Origin: Janthinobacterium violaceinigrum
GTDB lineage: Bacteria; Pseudomonadota; Gammaproteobacteria; Burkholderiales; Burkholderiaceae_D
NCBI RefSeq assembly: GCF_009208555.1
Contig: NZ_WFLI01000012.1
Coordinates: forward strand, 62,001 to 126,000
Direction of reading: 5' to 3'
DNA length: 64,000 nucleotides
Shown here one piece after another: positions 26,107-35,018 of the stretch (its first letter is position 1; every line of letters starts with the position of its first letter). Below the pieces are notes generated by a model. It was not told where the DNA came from, ran no database searches, and was given only the letters and a program-made list of their open reading frames with translations. Made by a program: the position numbers and the translations under genes.

Positions 26107-27105
26107 ATGAAGAAACAGACCATATTGTGTGCCCTCGTCAGCTTGCTCGCCGCTTGCGGCGGTGGTGGCGGCGGTGACGGTGGTAGTGGGAATGGCAGCA
26201 GCCCGGATCTCAAACCGGTGGTTCCACCGGCACCAGTACTGGCATCCATCAATGCCGCTGATGCATTAAAGAAATTCCTGGGCAGCGACCTGACCATCTC
26301 GAACCTGGCATCCAATGATGGCAGTCTTGGGACGGCGACATTGGTCGTCAGCCAGGAATTCGGACAGCCAGCCCCCTTCGTTACCAATGGTGTGTCGCAA
26401 CAAGCGGCATCCGTCAAAGTCATTTCACTGCTGCGTAGCAATGCCAGTGGCAAACTGCAATACCGCAATACCTGGAAACTGCATCTGGATGCGAACATGC
26501 AGCCCATCGGCATGGCGATCGGCTATGCCGATGCCGGCTACAAGGCATGTATGTCCGTCACGGGCCGCAACGAGTTGCCCACCCTCAGCAATGCATCCGG
26601 GACGTATTTTTCAGGCGTGCAAACGCTGACTTATACGGAAGGTTTCAAAGCGGGGAAATACGCGAATTACTGCGACCCAAGCGGCACGGCAAGCGCCAAC
26701 GTGGAATGGTCGGTTGCGGCAGGTTCGCCGCATCCCTATTTCTGCCTGAGCATGCCTGGCAGCATGTCCAAGACCAAGACGCGCATGTGCATTCCAGTCG
26801 ATGCGGCCGGCACGCAGAACAATTCCGCATGGGTTCGACTCTACAACGAGGACGGCAGCGTCGCGATCGACTACAAGAACACGGCCCAGAATAAACCGCT
26901 TGAACAGCTGGGTACCACCGTCGATGCCAACAATTATTGGTATGGCGCCGTGTGGCGTCCTCAGGACGGCTATATCTACCAGCGCTACCAGGATACCAAG
27001 TTTGCGTCCGAGCAGGCATGCCGGGACCAGACGACGATTAACTGGAAAGCGACATGGGACGCCACGAATATTTCGTGGACGTGCGTCAACGTCCAGTCGA
27101 AGTAA
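26107..27105 (+). CDS. Secreted lipoprotein of unknown function
   Basis: 332 residues. A type II signal peptide MKKQTILCALVSLLAAC ends in a lipobox with the lipidated cysteine at 17, followed by a flexible Gly/Ser/Asp/Pro linker to about residue 45. The remainder is a soluble domain with scattered cysteines (YKACMSV, YCDPSG, YFCLSM, RMCIPV, EQACRD, SWTCVN) likely to form disulfides, and many aromatic residues toward the C-terminus (NNYWYGAVW, GYIYQRYQ). I do not recognise a family. It stands alone between divergent and convergent neighbours. GC content is slightly lower than in the flanking genes. Confidence 0.85.
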   Translation: MKKQTILCALVSLLAACGGGGGGDGGSGNGSSPDLKPVVPPAPVLASINAADALKKFLGSDLTISNLASNDGSLGTATLVVSQEFGQPAPFVTNGVSQQAASVKVISLLRSNASGKLQYRNTWKLHLDANMQPIGMAIGYADAGYKACMSVTGRNELPTLSNASGTYFSGVQTLTYTEGFKAGKYANYCDPSGTASANVEWSVAAGSPHPYFCLSMPGSMSKTKTRMCIPVDAAGTQNNSAWVRLYNEDGSVAIDYKNTAQNKPLEQLGTTVDANNYWYGAVWRPQDGYIYQRYQDTKFASEQACRDQTTINWKATWDATNISWTCVNVQSK

Positions 27106-27121
27106 GCGAGCAAGCTGATAG

Positions 27122-27160
27122 CGCCCCAGCCTGCCGGCAGCGATGCCGCTGGCTGGGGCG
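27122..27160. terminator. Hairpin between convergent lipoprotein and pmbA genes
   Basis: Arms CGCCCCAGCC (27122-27131) and GGCTGGGGCG (27151-27160) with a partly self-pairing loop. No T-run on either side; likely a shared 3' end element. Confidence 0.5.
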
Positions 27161-27174
27161 TATCCGGGCAGTGT

Positions 27175-28527
27175 TCAACCGCCGGCCACCACCATGCTCT
27201 CGATGAGGATGGAGCCCGTCTGCTTGGTGCCGCGGCGCAAGACGTCGGCGCCCACGGCAACGATGTTGCGCAGCATGTCCTTCATGTTGCCCGCGATGGT
27301 GATTTCTTCCACCGGATATTGAATCACGCCATTTTCCACCCAGAAACCGGACGCGCCGCGCGAATAGTCGCCCGTCACGTAGTTGGTTCCCTGTCCCATC
27401 AGTTCCGTGACCAGCAAACCCGTGCCCAGCTTTTTCAGCATGGCAAGGAAATCGTCGGTGGCGGCCGTCTGCGTCGAGGTCAGGTACAGATTGTGCGAGC
27501 CGCCCGCGTTGCCCGTCGTCTGCATGCCCAGCTTGCGGGCCGTGTAGGTCGACAGGAAATAACCTTGCACCACGCCATCCTTGACGACGTCGCGGCTGAC
27601 GGTTTTTACGCCCTCTTCATCGAACGGCGCGGAACCGACGCCGCCGATCACATGCGGGTCTTCGAAGATCTGCACGTGCGACGGCAGCACCTGCGTGCCC
27701 AGGGAATCGACCAGAAAAGTGGACTTGCGGTACAGGGCGCCGCCCGAGGTCGCTTGCACATAGGTACCCAGCAAACCGGCCGCCAGCGGCGCTTCGAACA
27801 GCACGGGACAGGTACGCGTGCCCAGCTTGCGCGCGTTCAGGCGCGACAGGGCGCGCTCGGCGGCGTAGCGGCCGATGGCTTCCGGACTCGACATCTTGGC
27901 CGCGTCGCGCACGGACGAATACCAGTCGTCGCGCTGCATCTTCGCGCCCTTGCCCGCAATGGGCGCCACGGACAGCGTGTGGCGCGAAAACGGGTAGCCG
28001 CCGATGAAGCCGCGCGAATTGGCAGAAACAAAATGCGATTGCTGCACGTGCACGCTGGCGCCCTCGCTGTTCGTGATGCGCGGGTCGACGGCAAACGCGG
28101 CCGCTTCGGCCCGCTGGGCCAGCACGACGGCTTCCTCGGCGGAAATGCGCCACGGATAAAACAATTGCAGGTCGCGGGGGGACATTTCCAGCATGTCCGC
28201 GTCGGCAAGGCCCGCACAATCGTCCTCGGCCGTGAAGCGGGCGATGTTATAGGCGGCGTCCACCGTGGCGCGCAAGGCGGACGGCGAAAAGTCGGAAGTG
28301 CTGGCATTGCCGCGCTTCTTGCCGACAAACACGGTCACGCCCATGCCCTTGTCCTTGTTTTGCTCGATCGTCTCGATCTTGCCTTTTCGTACAGAAACGG
28401 ACAGGCCACCGCCTTCGCTGACTTCGACGGCAGCGTCGGTACCGCCCGCTTCCCGCGCAAAAGACAACACATCACGGGCCAGTTGCTGCAATTGCTCTTG
28501 ACTATGGGTAAATACGGAGTCGTTCAT
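27175..28527 (-). CDS. pmbA: TldE/PmbA metalloprotease-family subunit
   Basis: 450 residues, the same length as the E. coli protein. Family features: EVSEGGGLSVSVRKGKIETIEQNKDKGMGVTVF-type N-terminal region, the middle region VQATSGGALYRKSTFL, and the C-terminal GTNYVTGDYSRGASGFWVENG. TldD/TldE form a heterodimeric zinc protease acting on microcin and CcdA-type substrates; the zinc site is in TldD, and PmbA lacks it. tldD is not in the window. The start at 28527 gives the family length. Divergent from darP, an arrangement often seen in proteobacteria. Confidence 0.94.
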   Translation of the reverse strand: MNDSVFTHSQEQLQQLARDVLSFAREAGGTDAAVEVSEGGGLSVSVRKGKIETIEQNKDKGMGVTVFVGKKRGNASTSDFSPSALRATVDAAYNIARFTAEDDCAGLADADMLEMSPRDLQLFYPWRISAEEAVVLAQRAEAAAFAVDPRITNSEGASVHVQQSHFVSANSRGFIGGYPFSRHTLSVAPIAGKGAKMQRDDWYSSVRDAAKMSSPEAIGRYAAERALSRLNARKLGTRTCPVLFEAPLAAGLLGTYVQATSGGALYRKSTFLVDSLGTQVLPSHVQIFEDPHVIGGVGSAPFDEEGVKTVSRDVVKDGVVQGYFLSTYTARKLGMQTTGNAGGSHNLYLTSTQTAATDDFLAMLKKLGTGLLVTELMGQGTNYVTGDYSRGASGFWVENGVIQYPVEEITIAGNMKDMLRNIVAVGADVLRRGTKQTGSILIESMVVAGG

Positions 28528-28623
28528 GCGCTGTTTTCTTCGGAAAGCCGCTAAAAAGGTTATCATAGCAGTCGTTTACAGTTTACAGGAGCGGTCCACA
28601 AGTCCTCTCCCGCCTTATATATC

Positions 28624-29223
28624 ATGCCAAATCCAAACCGGGGAGCTTGCGGCTTCCAATCGTCCGAATTCGAACAGGAATATGAACGTCCGTCGAAATC
28701 GGAACTCAAGCGCCAGATGACCGTCCTGCAAAAGCTGGGCGAAGAACTCGTCAATGAAGCACGCGACCGCGTCAAGCGCGTTCCCATGCCGGAAGACGTG
28801 CGCGACGCCATCCTCGAATGCCAGCTGATCAAGGATCACGAAGGCCGCCGCCGCCAGCTGCAATACGTGGGCAAGAAAATGCGCACCCTGGATGAAGAAG
28901 AAGTTGCCGCCATCCAACGCACCATCGATAGCTGGAAAGGCTTGTCGAAAGCCGACACGGCCGCCATGCACGCGATGGAACGCCGCCGCGACAAACTCTT
29001 GACGGACGACAAGGCCCTGACCGTCTTGCTGTCGGAAAACCCGGAACTGGACGTGCAGCACCTGCGCACCCTGATCCGCAATGCCCGCAAGGAGCAAGCC
29101 GAGAACAAGCCGCCGAAGGCCTACCGCGAAATCTTCCAGATCCTGAAACAGATCGCCAAGAAGCAAAACGGCGGCAAGGATGAGGCAGATGAAGACGGCG
29201 TCGAGCCGGAAGACGACGAATAA
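28624..29223 (+). CDS. darP: DarP (YjgA), ribosome-associated assembly factor
   Basis: 199 residues of the DUF615 family: SKSELKRQMTVLQKLGEELV, PMPEDVRDAI and HEGRRRQLQYVGKKMR are characteristic. Strongly charged and helical with an acidic tail (DEADEDGVEPEDDE). In E. coli the protein binds late 50S precursors. The ATG at 28624 has no strong ribosome-binding site. Followed by a clear terminator. Confidence 0.93.
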   Translation: MPNPNRGACGFQSSEFEQEYERPSKSELKRQMTVLQKLGEELVNEARDRVKRVPMPEDVRDAILECQLIKDHEGRRRQLQYVGKKMRTLDEEEVAAIQRTIDSWKGLSKADTAAMHAMERRRDKLLTDDKALTVLLSENPELDVQHLRTLIRNARKEQAENKPPKAYREIFQILKQIAKKQNGGKDEADEDGVEPEDDE

Positions 29224-29250
29224 TCCGCCGTCCACAACCAAGGATGGACA

Positions 29251-29284
29251 AAAAACCGGGATAATCCCGGTTTTATTGTTTTTA
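29251..29284 (+). terminator. Rho-independent terminator after darP
   Basis: Stem AAAACCGGGA / TCCCGGTTTT (29252-29274) with a 3-base loop, followed by TTTTATTGTTTTT. It stands 28 bases after the darP stop. Confidence 0.9.
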
Positions 29285-29313
29285 CGCCACTCCAGACTTT
29301 TTATAGGTGACCG

Positions 29314-29946
29314 ATGTCCACCACACTCGAAGACGAATTGATTATCGGCCTCGTGTCGATCTCGGACCGCGCCAGCGGCGGCGTGTATGAAGACCAGGGC
29401 ATTCCCGCCCTGGAAAGCTGGCTGGCCGCCGCCATCCGCACGCCGTTTCGCCTGGAAAAGCGGCTGATCCCGGACGAGCGTTCGCAGATTGAAAACACCC
29501 TGATCGACATGGTTGACCTCAGCCATTGCCATCTGATCCTGACGACGGGCGGCACGGGCCCGGCACGGCGCGATGTGACGCCGGATGCCACGCTCAGCGT
29601 CGGAACCAAGGAAATGCCCGGTTTCGGCGAACAGATGCGCCAGATCAGCCTGCAATTCGTGCCGACGGCCATTTTGTCGCGCCAGGTGGCCGTGATCCGC
29701 GAAACGCCCGAGCGCGCCGCCCTGATCATGAATTTGCCGGGCCAGCCCAAAGCCATCAAGGAAACCCTGGAAGGATTGAAGGATGGCGACGGCCATCAGC
29801 TGGTAAACGGCATCTTTGCCGCCGTGCCCTATTGCATCGACCTCATCGGCGGCCCCTACATGGAAACCGATCCGGCCATCTGCAAGGCCTTCCGTCCCAA
29901 ATCGGCGCTGCGTCCGGCGCAACCTTTACCTGAGGAAAATACATGA
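29314..29946 (+). CDS. mog: Molybdopterin adenylyltransferase Mog
   Basis: 210 residues. MoaB/Mog fold with IGLVSISDRASGGVYEDQG at the N-terminus, the nucleotide/molybdopterin loop TTGGTGPARRDVTPDAT (about residues 76-92) and NLPGQPKAIKE. It adenylates molybdopterin before molybdate insertion. The presence of GVYEDQG and the longer C-terminus fit Mog rather than MoaB. The stop overlaps the next start (ATGA), coupling it to an esterase gene. Confidence 0.93.
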   Translation: MSTTLEDELIIGLVSISDRASGGVYEDQGIPALESWLAAAIRTPFRLEKRLIPDERSQIENTLIDMVDLSHCHLILTTGGTGPARRDVTPDATLSVGTKEMPGFGEQMRQISLQFVPTAILSRQVAVIRETPERAALIMNLPGQPKAIKETLEGLKDGDGHQLVNGIFAAVPYCIDLIGGPYMETDPAICKAFRPKSALRPAQPLPEENT

Positions 29947-30611
29947 GCACCTTGCTGGAAACCATAGAACTCGACAGCGCACCGAACCCCACCGTCTCCA
30001 TCATCTGGATGCATGGCCTGGGCGCCGACGGCAACGACTTCGTGCCCCTGGTGAAGGAACTCGATTTGCGCGGCTGCCCCGCCATCCGCTTCATCTTCCC
30101 CAGCGCCGGCACCATGCCCGTCACCATCAACAACGGCTATGTGATGCGCGCCTGGTACGACATCCTCGTGAGCGACCTCGTGCGCCGCGAAGATGAGAAC
30201 GGCCTGCGCGCCTCGCAGCGGCAGATCGAAGCGCTGATCGCGCGCGAAAAGGCACGCGGCATTCCTGCCAGCCGCATCATCCTGGCCGGCTTCTCGCAAG
30301 GCTGCGCCATGACCCTGCAAACGGGCTTGCGCCATGCGGAACCGCTGGCTGGCCTGATGTGCCTGTCCGGCTATCTGCCGCTGGCCGACAAGACGGCTGC
30401 CGAGCGTACGCCAGCGAGCCTGCAGACGCCCATCTTCATGGCGCACGGCACGGCCGACCCCGTGGTGCAGATCGCCCGTGCACAGCAATCGCGCGACTTG
30501 CTCACCGGCATGGGTTACAAGGTGGAATGGCACGAATACATGATGCAGCATTCGCTGTGCCAGGAAGAGATCGACGCCATCGGCGCGTGGCTGAAAAAAG
30601 TCCTCGCCTGA
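29943..30611 (+). CDS. Alpha/beta-hydrolase carboxylesterase (phospholipase/carboxylesterase family)
   Basis: 222 residues. Nucleophile in GFSQGCAM (S118), acid in GTADPVV (D172) and base in MQHSLC (H203). N-terminal MHGLGADGNDF forms the oxyanion-hole region. This matches the EstB / acyl-protein-thioesterase-like group (220-230 residues). No signal peptide, so cytoplasmic. Coupled to mog by a 4-base overlap, which need not mean a shared role. Confidence 0.92.
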   Translation: MSTLLETIELDSAPNPTVSIIWMHGLGADGNDFVPLVKELDLRGCPAIRFIFPSAGTMPVTINNGYVMRAWYDILVSDLVRREDENGLRASQRQIEALIAREKARGIPASRIILAGFSQGCAMTLQTGLRHAEPLAGLMCLSGYLPLADKTAAERTPASLQTPIFMAHGTADPVVQIARAQQSRDLLTGMGYKVEWHEYMMQHSLCQEEIDAIGAWLKKVLA

Positions 30612-30615
30612 CATC

Positions 30616-30645
30616 CAACAGGCGCGGTCTGCGCCGCGCCTGTTG
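30616..30645. terminator. Hairpin between convergent genes
   Basis: Perfect 12-base arms CAACAGGCGCGG (30616-30627) and CCGCGCCTGTTG (30634-30645), loop 6. No T-run. Sits between the esterase stop and the end of the opposing protease gene. Confidence 0.6.
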
Positions 30646-30667
30646 TCATACGGAACGCCGGGAACGC

Positions 30668-32221
30668 TCAGTTCGCCGGCGTTTTTTCATTCCAGATCTT
30701 CAGCATGTCGGGCGACGCTTCCGAGCGGATGCCGTTGTCCGTCAGCACCGATTCCGTCGCGGCCAGCATCTCCTTGCGGGGCACGACCACCATTTCCGCG
30801 TCGCGCTGCTGGAAGCGGAACGTCAGCAGCTCATCCTTCTGGTCGCGCAGCAAGGCCACCAGGTGCCCCAGGCTGCGCACGCGCACGCCATTGACGGAAT
30901 CGACGACGGAAAAGAAACGGGTACTGTAGCCATTCATCAGCTTGTGCGGGAAGAACGGCGCGGCGATCACCACCAGTTCTTCGCGCTCGCTGTCGGGCGC
31001 ATCGCCGCGCCGCGTGGCCAGCGGATTGCCGGCAAACGCCATGCCGCCCAACATCGCTGGATTGCCATTCGGCGCCGCCATGAATTCCGTGCTGGCGCGC
31101 GAAAACACCATGGGACCGAAGATGAAATACGATGGGTAATTGCCCTGCAAGCCGGAAATGAGCATCGGGTGCGCCGCCGAGACGGGCACCTTGATTTTCA
31201 GGGGCGCGCCCTGGCGCACCACCGTCAACGGCAACAGGCCGTCTTTCGCCAGCTGCTGCACCCGGTACTGGAAGCGCACGCGGCTGTTGGTATTCAGCTT
31301 GACCATACCCTGGTTGTCGATGGGAAAATCGCCGATATGCGTGATGACGTCCCATTCCTTGAGCGGATAGGCGGCATCGTTGCTGGCCGGCGTCATCACG
31401 ACAGCGCCCTCGACACCCTTGGCCAGCTTCAGATACGTGCGCAGCGCAGGATTTTCCAGCGTCTGCGTCATGTCGCGCATGGCCGGCTTGCCCTTGGGCG
31501 CGCCACTTTCCTGGTCGCGCAGGAACAGTTCGATTTCCTCGTTGGGAATGATGTAGCCGATGTTTTGCGCATTGGCCATGCCGGCAAAGGCCAGGCCGAT
31601 CATCTTGTCGCCCGCAATCACGGGGCCGCCGCTATTGCCCGGGTTGATGGCTGCATCGATCTGGATGCGCAAGCCGGACACGGGGAAGTTGTAGCGCACG
31701 AATTCGATGCGCGACACGATGCCCTTGGTAATCGACAGCGAAGTGCCGCCCGTCGGATAGCCATACGCCAGCACGGCATCGCGCACGTCCGGCAAGACAT
31801 TGGCGCGCGGCACCGCTTTGTGGCTGGCGAAAAAACTGTCGTCGTCGATCTTCAGCAAGGCCAGGTCCATGCCGCGCGAGATGGCCAGCACGGTTGCCGG
31901 TATCTTGTCGCCCGCCCCATTGGCCTGGATCTGCACCTGGCTGGCATAGCCGACCACGTGCGCATTGGTGAGGATGCGGCGCCCTTCGATGACGACGCCG
32001 GAACCCGTCACCTCTTGCGGCGCAGCCTTGCTCCAGGGTTTGTAGGGGTCCGGTCCCCGCAAGGTGGAAAACACCTTGACAACGGAGTTTTCCAGCGCGG
32101 AAGCGCTGGCGGTGGCGGCGGTTTCCGCGGCAAGCGCACGCACCGTCATCAAGGGGCAAAAAGAAAGGGCCAACGCCAGGAAGGCGCGGCCCATCAGGGT
32201 ACAGCACGGACGAGTTTTCAT
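30668..32221 (-). CDS. Exported DegP-like serine protease with PDZ region
   Basis: 517 residues. After a signal peptide (cleaved near ALAAE, residue 33) comes a trypsin-like domain with the triad H88 (TNAHVVGY), D119 (GMDLALLK) and S197 (NPGNSGGP). A PDZ-like segment follows (about 265-350) and a further C-terminal domain of about 160 residues including a second PDZ-like stretch (VDSVNGVRVRSLGHLVALL). The arrangement resembles the plant Deg9/Deg10-like branch more than classical DegP. The ATG at 32221 has a weak ribosome-binding site; a TTG five codons upstream is possible. Confidence 0.88.
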   Translation of the reverse strand: MKTRPCCTLMGRAFLALALSFCPLMTVRALAAETAATASASALENSVVKVFSTLRGPDPYKPWSKAAPQEVTGSGVVIEGRRILTNAHVVGYASQVQIQANGAGDKIPATVLAISRGMDLALLKIDDDSFFASHKAVPRANVLPDVRDAVLAYGYPTGGTSLSITKGIVSRIEFVRYNFPVSGLRIQIDAAINPGNSGGPVIAGDKMIGLAFAGMANAQNIGYIIPNEEIELFLRDQESGAPKGKPAMRDMTQTLENPALRTYLKLAKGVEGAVVMTPASNDAAYPLKEWDVITHIGDFPIDNQGMVKLNTNSRVRFQYRVQQLAKDGLLPLTVVRQGAPLKIKVPVSAAHPMLISGLQGNYPSYFIFGPMVFSRASTEFMAAPNGNPAMLGGMAFAGNPLATRRGDAPDSEREELVVIAAPFFPHKLMNGYSTRFFSVVDSVNGVRVRSLGHLVALLRDQKDELLTFRFQQRDAEMVVVPRKEMLAATESVLTDNGIRSEASPDMLKIWNEKTPAN

Positions 32222-32316
32222 TGAGCTTTTTGGCAATGGAAGGGAAGCAAAATTATATATTGAATAATTTCAACTTCATTACACTTTGTCCATCTTTGCC
32301 CGAAGAACTCCTCTAA

Positions 32317-32883
32317 TCAGGCGGGCATGGGCGGCACGCCCAAGGCTGGCACCGCCGTCTGCGCGCCATTCATGACCATGGCCAGGAAGGTGTAATAGCC
32401 ATTGATGCCCATCAAGTCGACCACGCCATGTTCGCCGAACAGGGCCAGTGCGCGCGCGTACGTGGCATCGCTGACGCGCTTGTGCTGCTGCAGTTCGATG
32501 CAGAAATCATGCACGGCTTGCTCGTCGTCTTTCAGGGCCAGCGGTGCGCGCCGCGCGGCAATGGCGTCCACGGCTGCTTGCGCGATGCCGTTCTGCACGG
32601 CCAGCGGCGCGTGGATGGCCCACTCGACCTGCTGGTCCCACTGGCGTGCCGTCACCAGGATCGCCAGCTCCGACAGCCGCGTGCCGATGGCGCTGCGGTA
32701 GCGCAGGTACTCGCCCATGCGCTGCGCCGTTTCCATCAGCTCGGGGCTGCGGATCAGCGGCACGAAGGGGCCGTACAGGGCGCCGCGCGGCCCATCGATG
32801 ATGGCTTGCGCGGCGGCCCGCTGCTGGGCGTCGAGCTGGTCCAGCGGCAGCGGCGGCAAGCGGTCGATATCGCTACCGGCCAT
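32317..32883 (-). CDS. Carboxymuconolactone-decarboxylase-family protein
   Basis: 188 residues, helical CMD fold: RSPELMETAQRMGEYLR, LAILVTARQWDQQVEWAIHAP and MGINGYYTFLAMVMN. The C-x-x-C of AhpD-type peroxidase partners is absent, so it is closer to the decarboxylase-like group; the histidine in EWAIHAPLA is conserved. It is the last gene of a four-gene run; its ATG overlaps the preceding stop by one base. Substrate unknown. Confidence 0.85.
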   Translation of the reverse strand: MAGSDIDRLPPLPLDQLDAQQRAAAQAIIDGPRGALYGPFVPLIRSPELMETAQRMGEYLRYRSAIGTRLSELAILVTARQWDQQVEWAIHAPLAVQNGIAQAAVDAIAARRAPLALKDDEQAVHDFCIELQQHKRVSDATYARALALFGEHGVVDLMGINGYYTFLAMVMNGAQTAVPALGVPPMPA

Positions 32884-33731
32884 CAGGCTGTCCAGGCGAC
32901 CACGTCCTGCTGCTGTTCGCCCAGGCCGGCGATACCCAGGCGCAGGCTGTCGCCCTTCTTCAGGAAACGCTGCGGCTTGCGGCCCTGGCCCACGCCCGGC
33001 GGCGTGCCCGTGGCGATGATGTCGCCCGGTTCCAGGGTCATGAATTGCGACAGGTAGCTGACGATCTGCGCCACCGTGAAAATCATGGTTTGCGTATTGC
33101 CGGTCTGCATGCGCTTGCCATTGACTTCCAGGTACAGGTCCAGGTCCTGCTCGTCGATGACTTCATCGCGCGTCACCAGCCATGGGCCGACGGGGCCGAA
33201 GGTGTCGCAGCCCTTGCCCTTGTCCCATTGGCCGCCCCGCTCCAGCTGGAACGAGCGCTCGGAAATATCGTTGACGACGCAGTAGCCGGCCACGTATTTC
33301 AGGGCGTCCTCTTCGCTCACGTACTGGGCACGCGTGCCGATGACGACGCCCAGCTCCACTTCCCAGTCCGTCTTTTTCGAGCCTTTCGGCAGCACGACAT
33401 TGTCATCCGGACCATTCAGGCAAGTAATGGCCTTCATGAAGACGATGGGTTCGGCCGGGATAGCCATGCCGGCCTCGGCCGCATGATCCGCGTAATTGAG
33501 GCCGATGCCGATGAACTTGCCGACTTTCGCCAGCGGCACGCCGAAGCGCGGGTTGCCGCGCACCAGGGGCAGCGTCTTTTCATCGAGCTTGGCCAGCTTG
33601 CGCAAGGCCTTGTCGGACAGTTGCGCACCGTCAATATCGGCGATCACGCCGGACAGGTCGCGCAGTTTGCCTTCTTCATCGATCAGGCCCGGTTTTTCCT
33701 TGCCTGGACGTCCATAACGAACGAGTTTCAT
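32883..33731 (-). CDS. Fumarylacetoacetate-hydrolase-family protein
   Basis: 282 residues. C-terminal FAH fold with GIGLNYADHAAEAG (about residues 76-89), the metal-binding acidic pair in DWEVELGVVIG, FGPVGPWLV, and GDIIATGTPPGVGQGRKP. Such enzymes hydrolyse acylpyruvate or keto-acid C-C bonds (2,4-diketo-3-deoxyfuconate or ureidoglycolate relatives). AAGGAAGACT precedes the ATG, which lies inside the end of the upstream transporter gene: the two coding regions overlap by 56 bases in different frames. Confidence 0.9.
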   Translation of the reverse strand: MKLVRYGRPGKEKPGLIDEEGKLRDLSGVIADIDGAQLSDKALRKLAKLDEKTLPLVRGNPRFGVPLAKVGKFIGIGLNYADHAAEAGMAIPAEPIVFMKAITCLNGPDDNVVLPKGSKKTDWEVELGVVIGTRAQYVSEEDALKYVAGYCVVNDISERSFQLERGGQWDKGKGCDTFGPVGPWLVTRDEVIDEQDLDLYLEVNGKRMQTGNTQTMIFTVAQIVSYLSQFMTLEPGDIIATGTPPGVGQGRKPQRFLKKGDSLRLGIAGLGEQQQDVVAWTA

Positions 33732-35016
33732 AGTCTTCCTTGGAGTTGATCATTGCCGCTGTGCAGGCTGCCATTTTACCGGATGGTCCGGCACGCCTGT
33801 AGCGGTGAATGAAAAACATCGCAAGTCCCGGCAATTGCAAGGCCGCCAGCACGCCAAATGCCACCTGGTAAGCCTGGGGCGGGTACTGCTGCAGGCTGTT
33901 CAGGGGCCAGCATCCAAGGATCAGGCCAAAGCCCGCCTGCACCAGGAAGGCGCCCGTGAAAATGAGCAAGTTGAGGCAGGTGGCCGCCCTGCCCGTCAGG
34001 CTGGCCGGCATGCTTTGCGCGACGATCGCATACTCGAGGCCCGTCACCGTGCCCAGCAGGGTGAACAGCACGGACAGCAAGGGCAGGCTCGGCAGCACAT
34101 TGCATGCCATTGCCACTTGCACGGCGACAAACAGGGCGATGCCGGCGCCCGCCACTTGCATGGGTGCAATACTGCGCCGCGCCGCCCACTCCGTCAGCAT
34201 GCCCATGCCGATGGCGCCGAAGATGACGGCCGCCATCCCCAGATACAGCAAGTACGCGACGCTGTCGTCGGACAAGCCCCCCACGTCGGCCAGCCAGCGT
34301 CCCACCCACAAGCCCTGCACGCCAAAGAACACCGTGTGCGGCAGCAGGATCAGCGCGATGGTGCGGCGAAAACCGGGGTCCCGGTACACGCTCCAGACAC
34401 TGACCTTGTTCCCCGCAGCGGCGGGCGCGGGCATGGCCGGCGACAGCAGGCGGATCAGCAAGCCGATGGCCAGCGCCGCCAGCGCCAGGCCCAGGAACAC
34501 GCCGCGCCAGTCCGTGTAATGCAGGGCCAGCTTGACGGGCATGGTGGCCGTGGCCGCGCCCAGGCCGCCCACGGCGATCAGGTAGCCGTGCACGGAAGGC
34601 AGGCGCGACGGCGCGATAGCGCACGAGATCGCTTTCACGGCCGCCATGAAACAGCCGCCCAGGCCCGCCCCCATCAGGGCGCGCGCCCACATCAACCCGG
34701 CAAAGCTGTGGCCCCGGCTGAACAGCCACACGCCCAGGGCCGCCAGCGCCAGCAGCCACAGTTGCACCGTGCGGGGGCCGTAACGGTCCAGCGCCATGCC
34801 AACCGGCAATTGCACCAATGCAAAGGCGAGAAAAAAGGCGCTGGTCAGCAAGCCCAGCTGCGCTGGCGTCAGGGCGATGGCGCCCAGCAGCTCGGCCGTC
34901 AGCACGGCATTCACGCCCCGCAACAGGCACGACAGGTAATGCCCCAGCGCAAACGGCAGGAACACCAGGCAAAACACGGCCGCGCCGGAACGGGAAGAGC
35001 CGCCGGCGCCGTGCAT
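33676..35016 (-). CDS. MFS transporter
   Basis: 446 residues with about 12 membrane helices and the MFS loop GMALDRYGPRTVQL between helices 2 and 3 (near residue 73). A soluble C-terminal tail of about 30 residues (from GPSGKMAAC) runs 56 bases into the next gene. The start is two bases after the stop of the KamA-like gene (TGAGCATG). No substrate can be read from the sequence; context with KamA, FAH and CMD proteins suggests an amino- or keto-acid. Confidence 0.88.
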   Translation of the reverse strand: MHGAGGSSRSGAAVFCLVFLPFALGHYLSCLLRGVNAVLTAELLGAIALTPAQLGLLTSAFFLAFALVQLPVGMALDRYGPRTVQLWLLALAALGVWLFSRGHSFAGLMWARALMGAGLGGCFMAAVKAISCAIAPSRLPSVHGYLIAVGGLGAATATMPVKLALHYTDWRGVFLGLALAALAIGLLIRLLSPAMPAPAAAGNKVSVWSVYRDPGFRRTIALILLPHTVFFGVQGLWVGRWLADVGGLSDDSVAYLLYLGMAAVIFGAIGMGMLTEWAARRSIAPMQVAGAGIALFVAVQVAMACNVLPSLPLLSVLFTLLGTVTGLEYAIVAQSMPASLTGRAATCLNLLIFTGAFLVQAGFGLILGCWPLNSLQQYPPQAYQVAFGVLAALQLPGLAMFFIHRYRRAGPSGKMAACTAAMINSKEDYETRSLWTSRQGKTGPDR

Positions 35017-35018
35017 GC

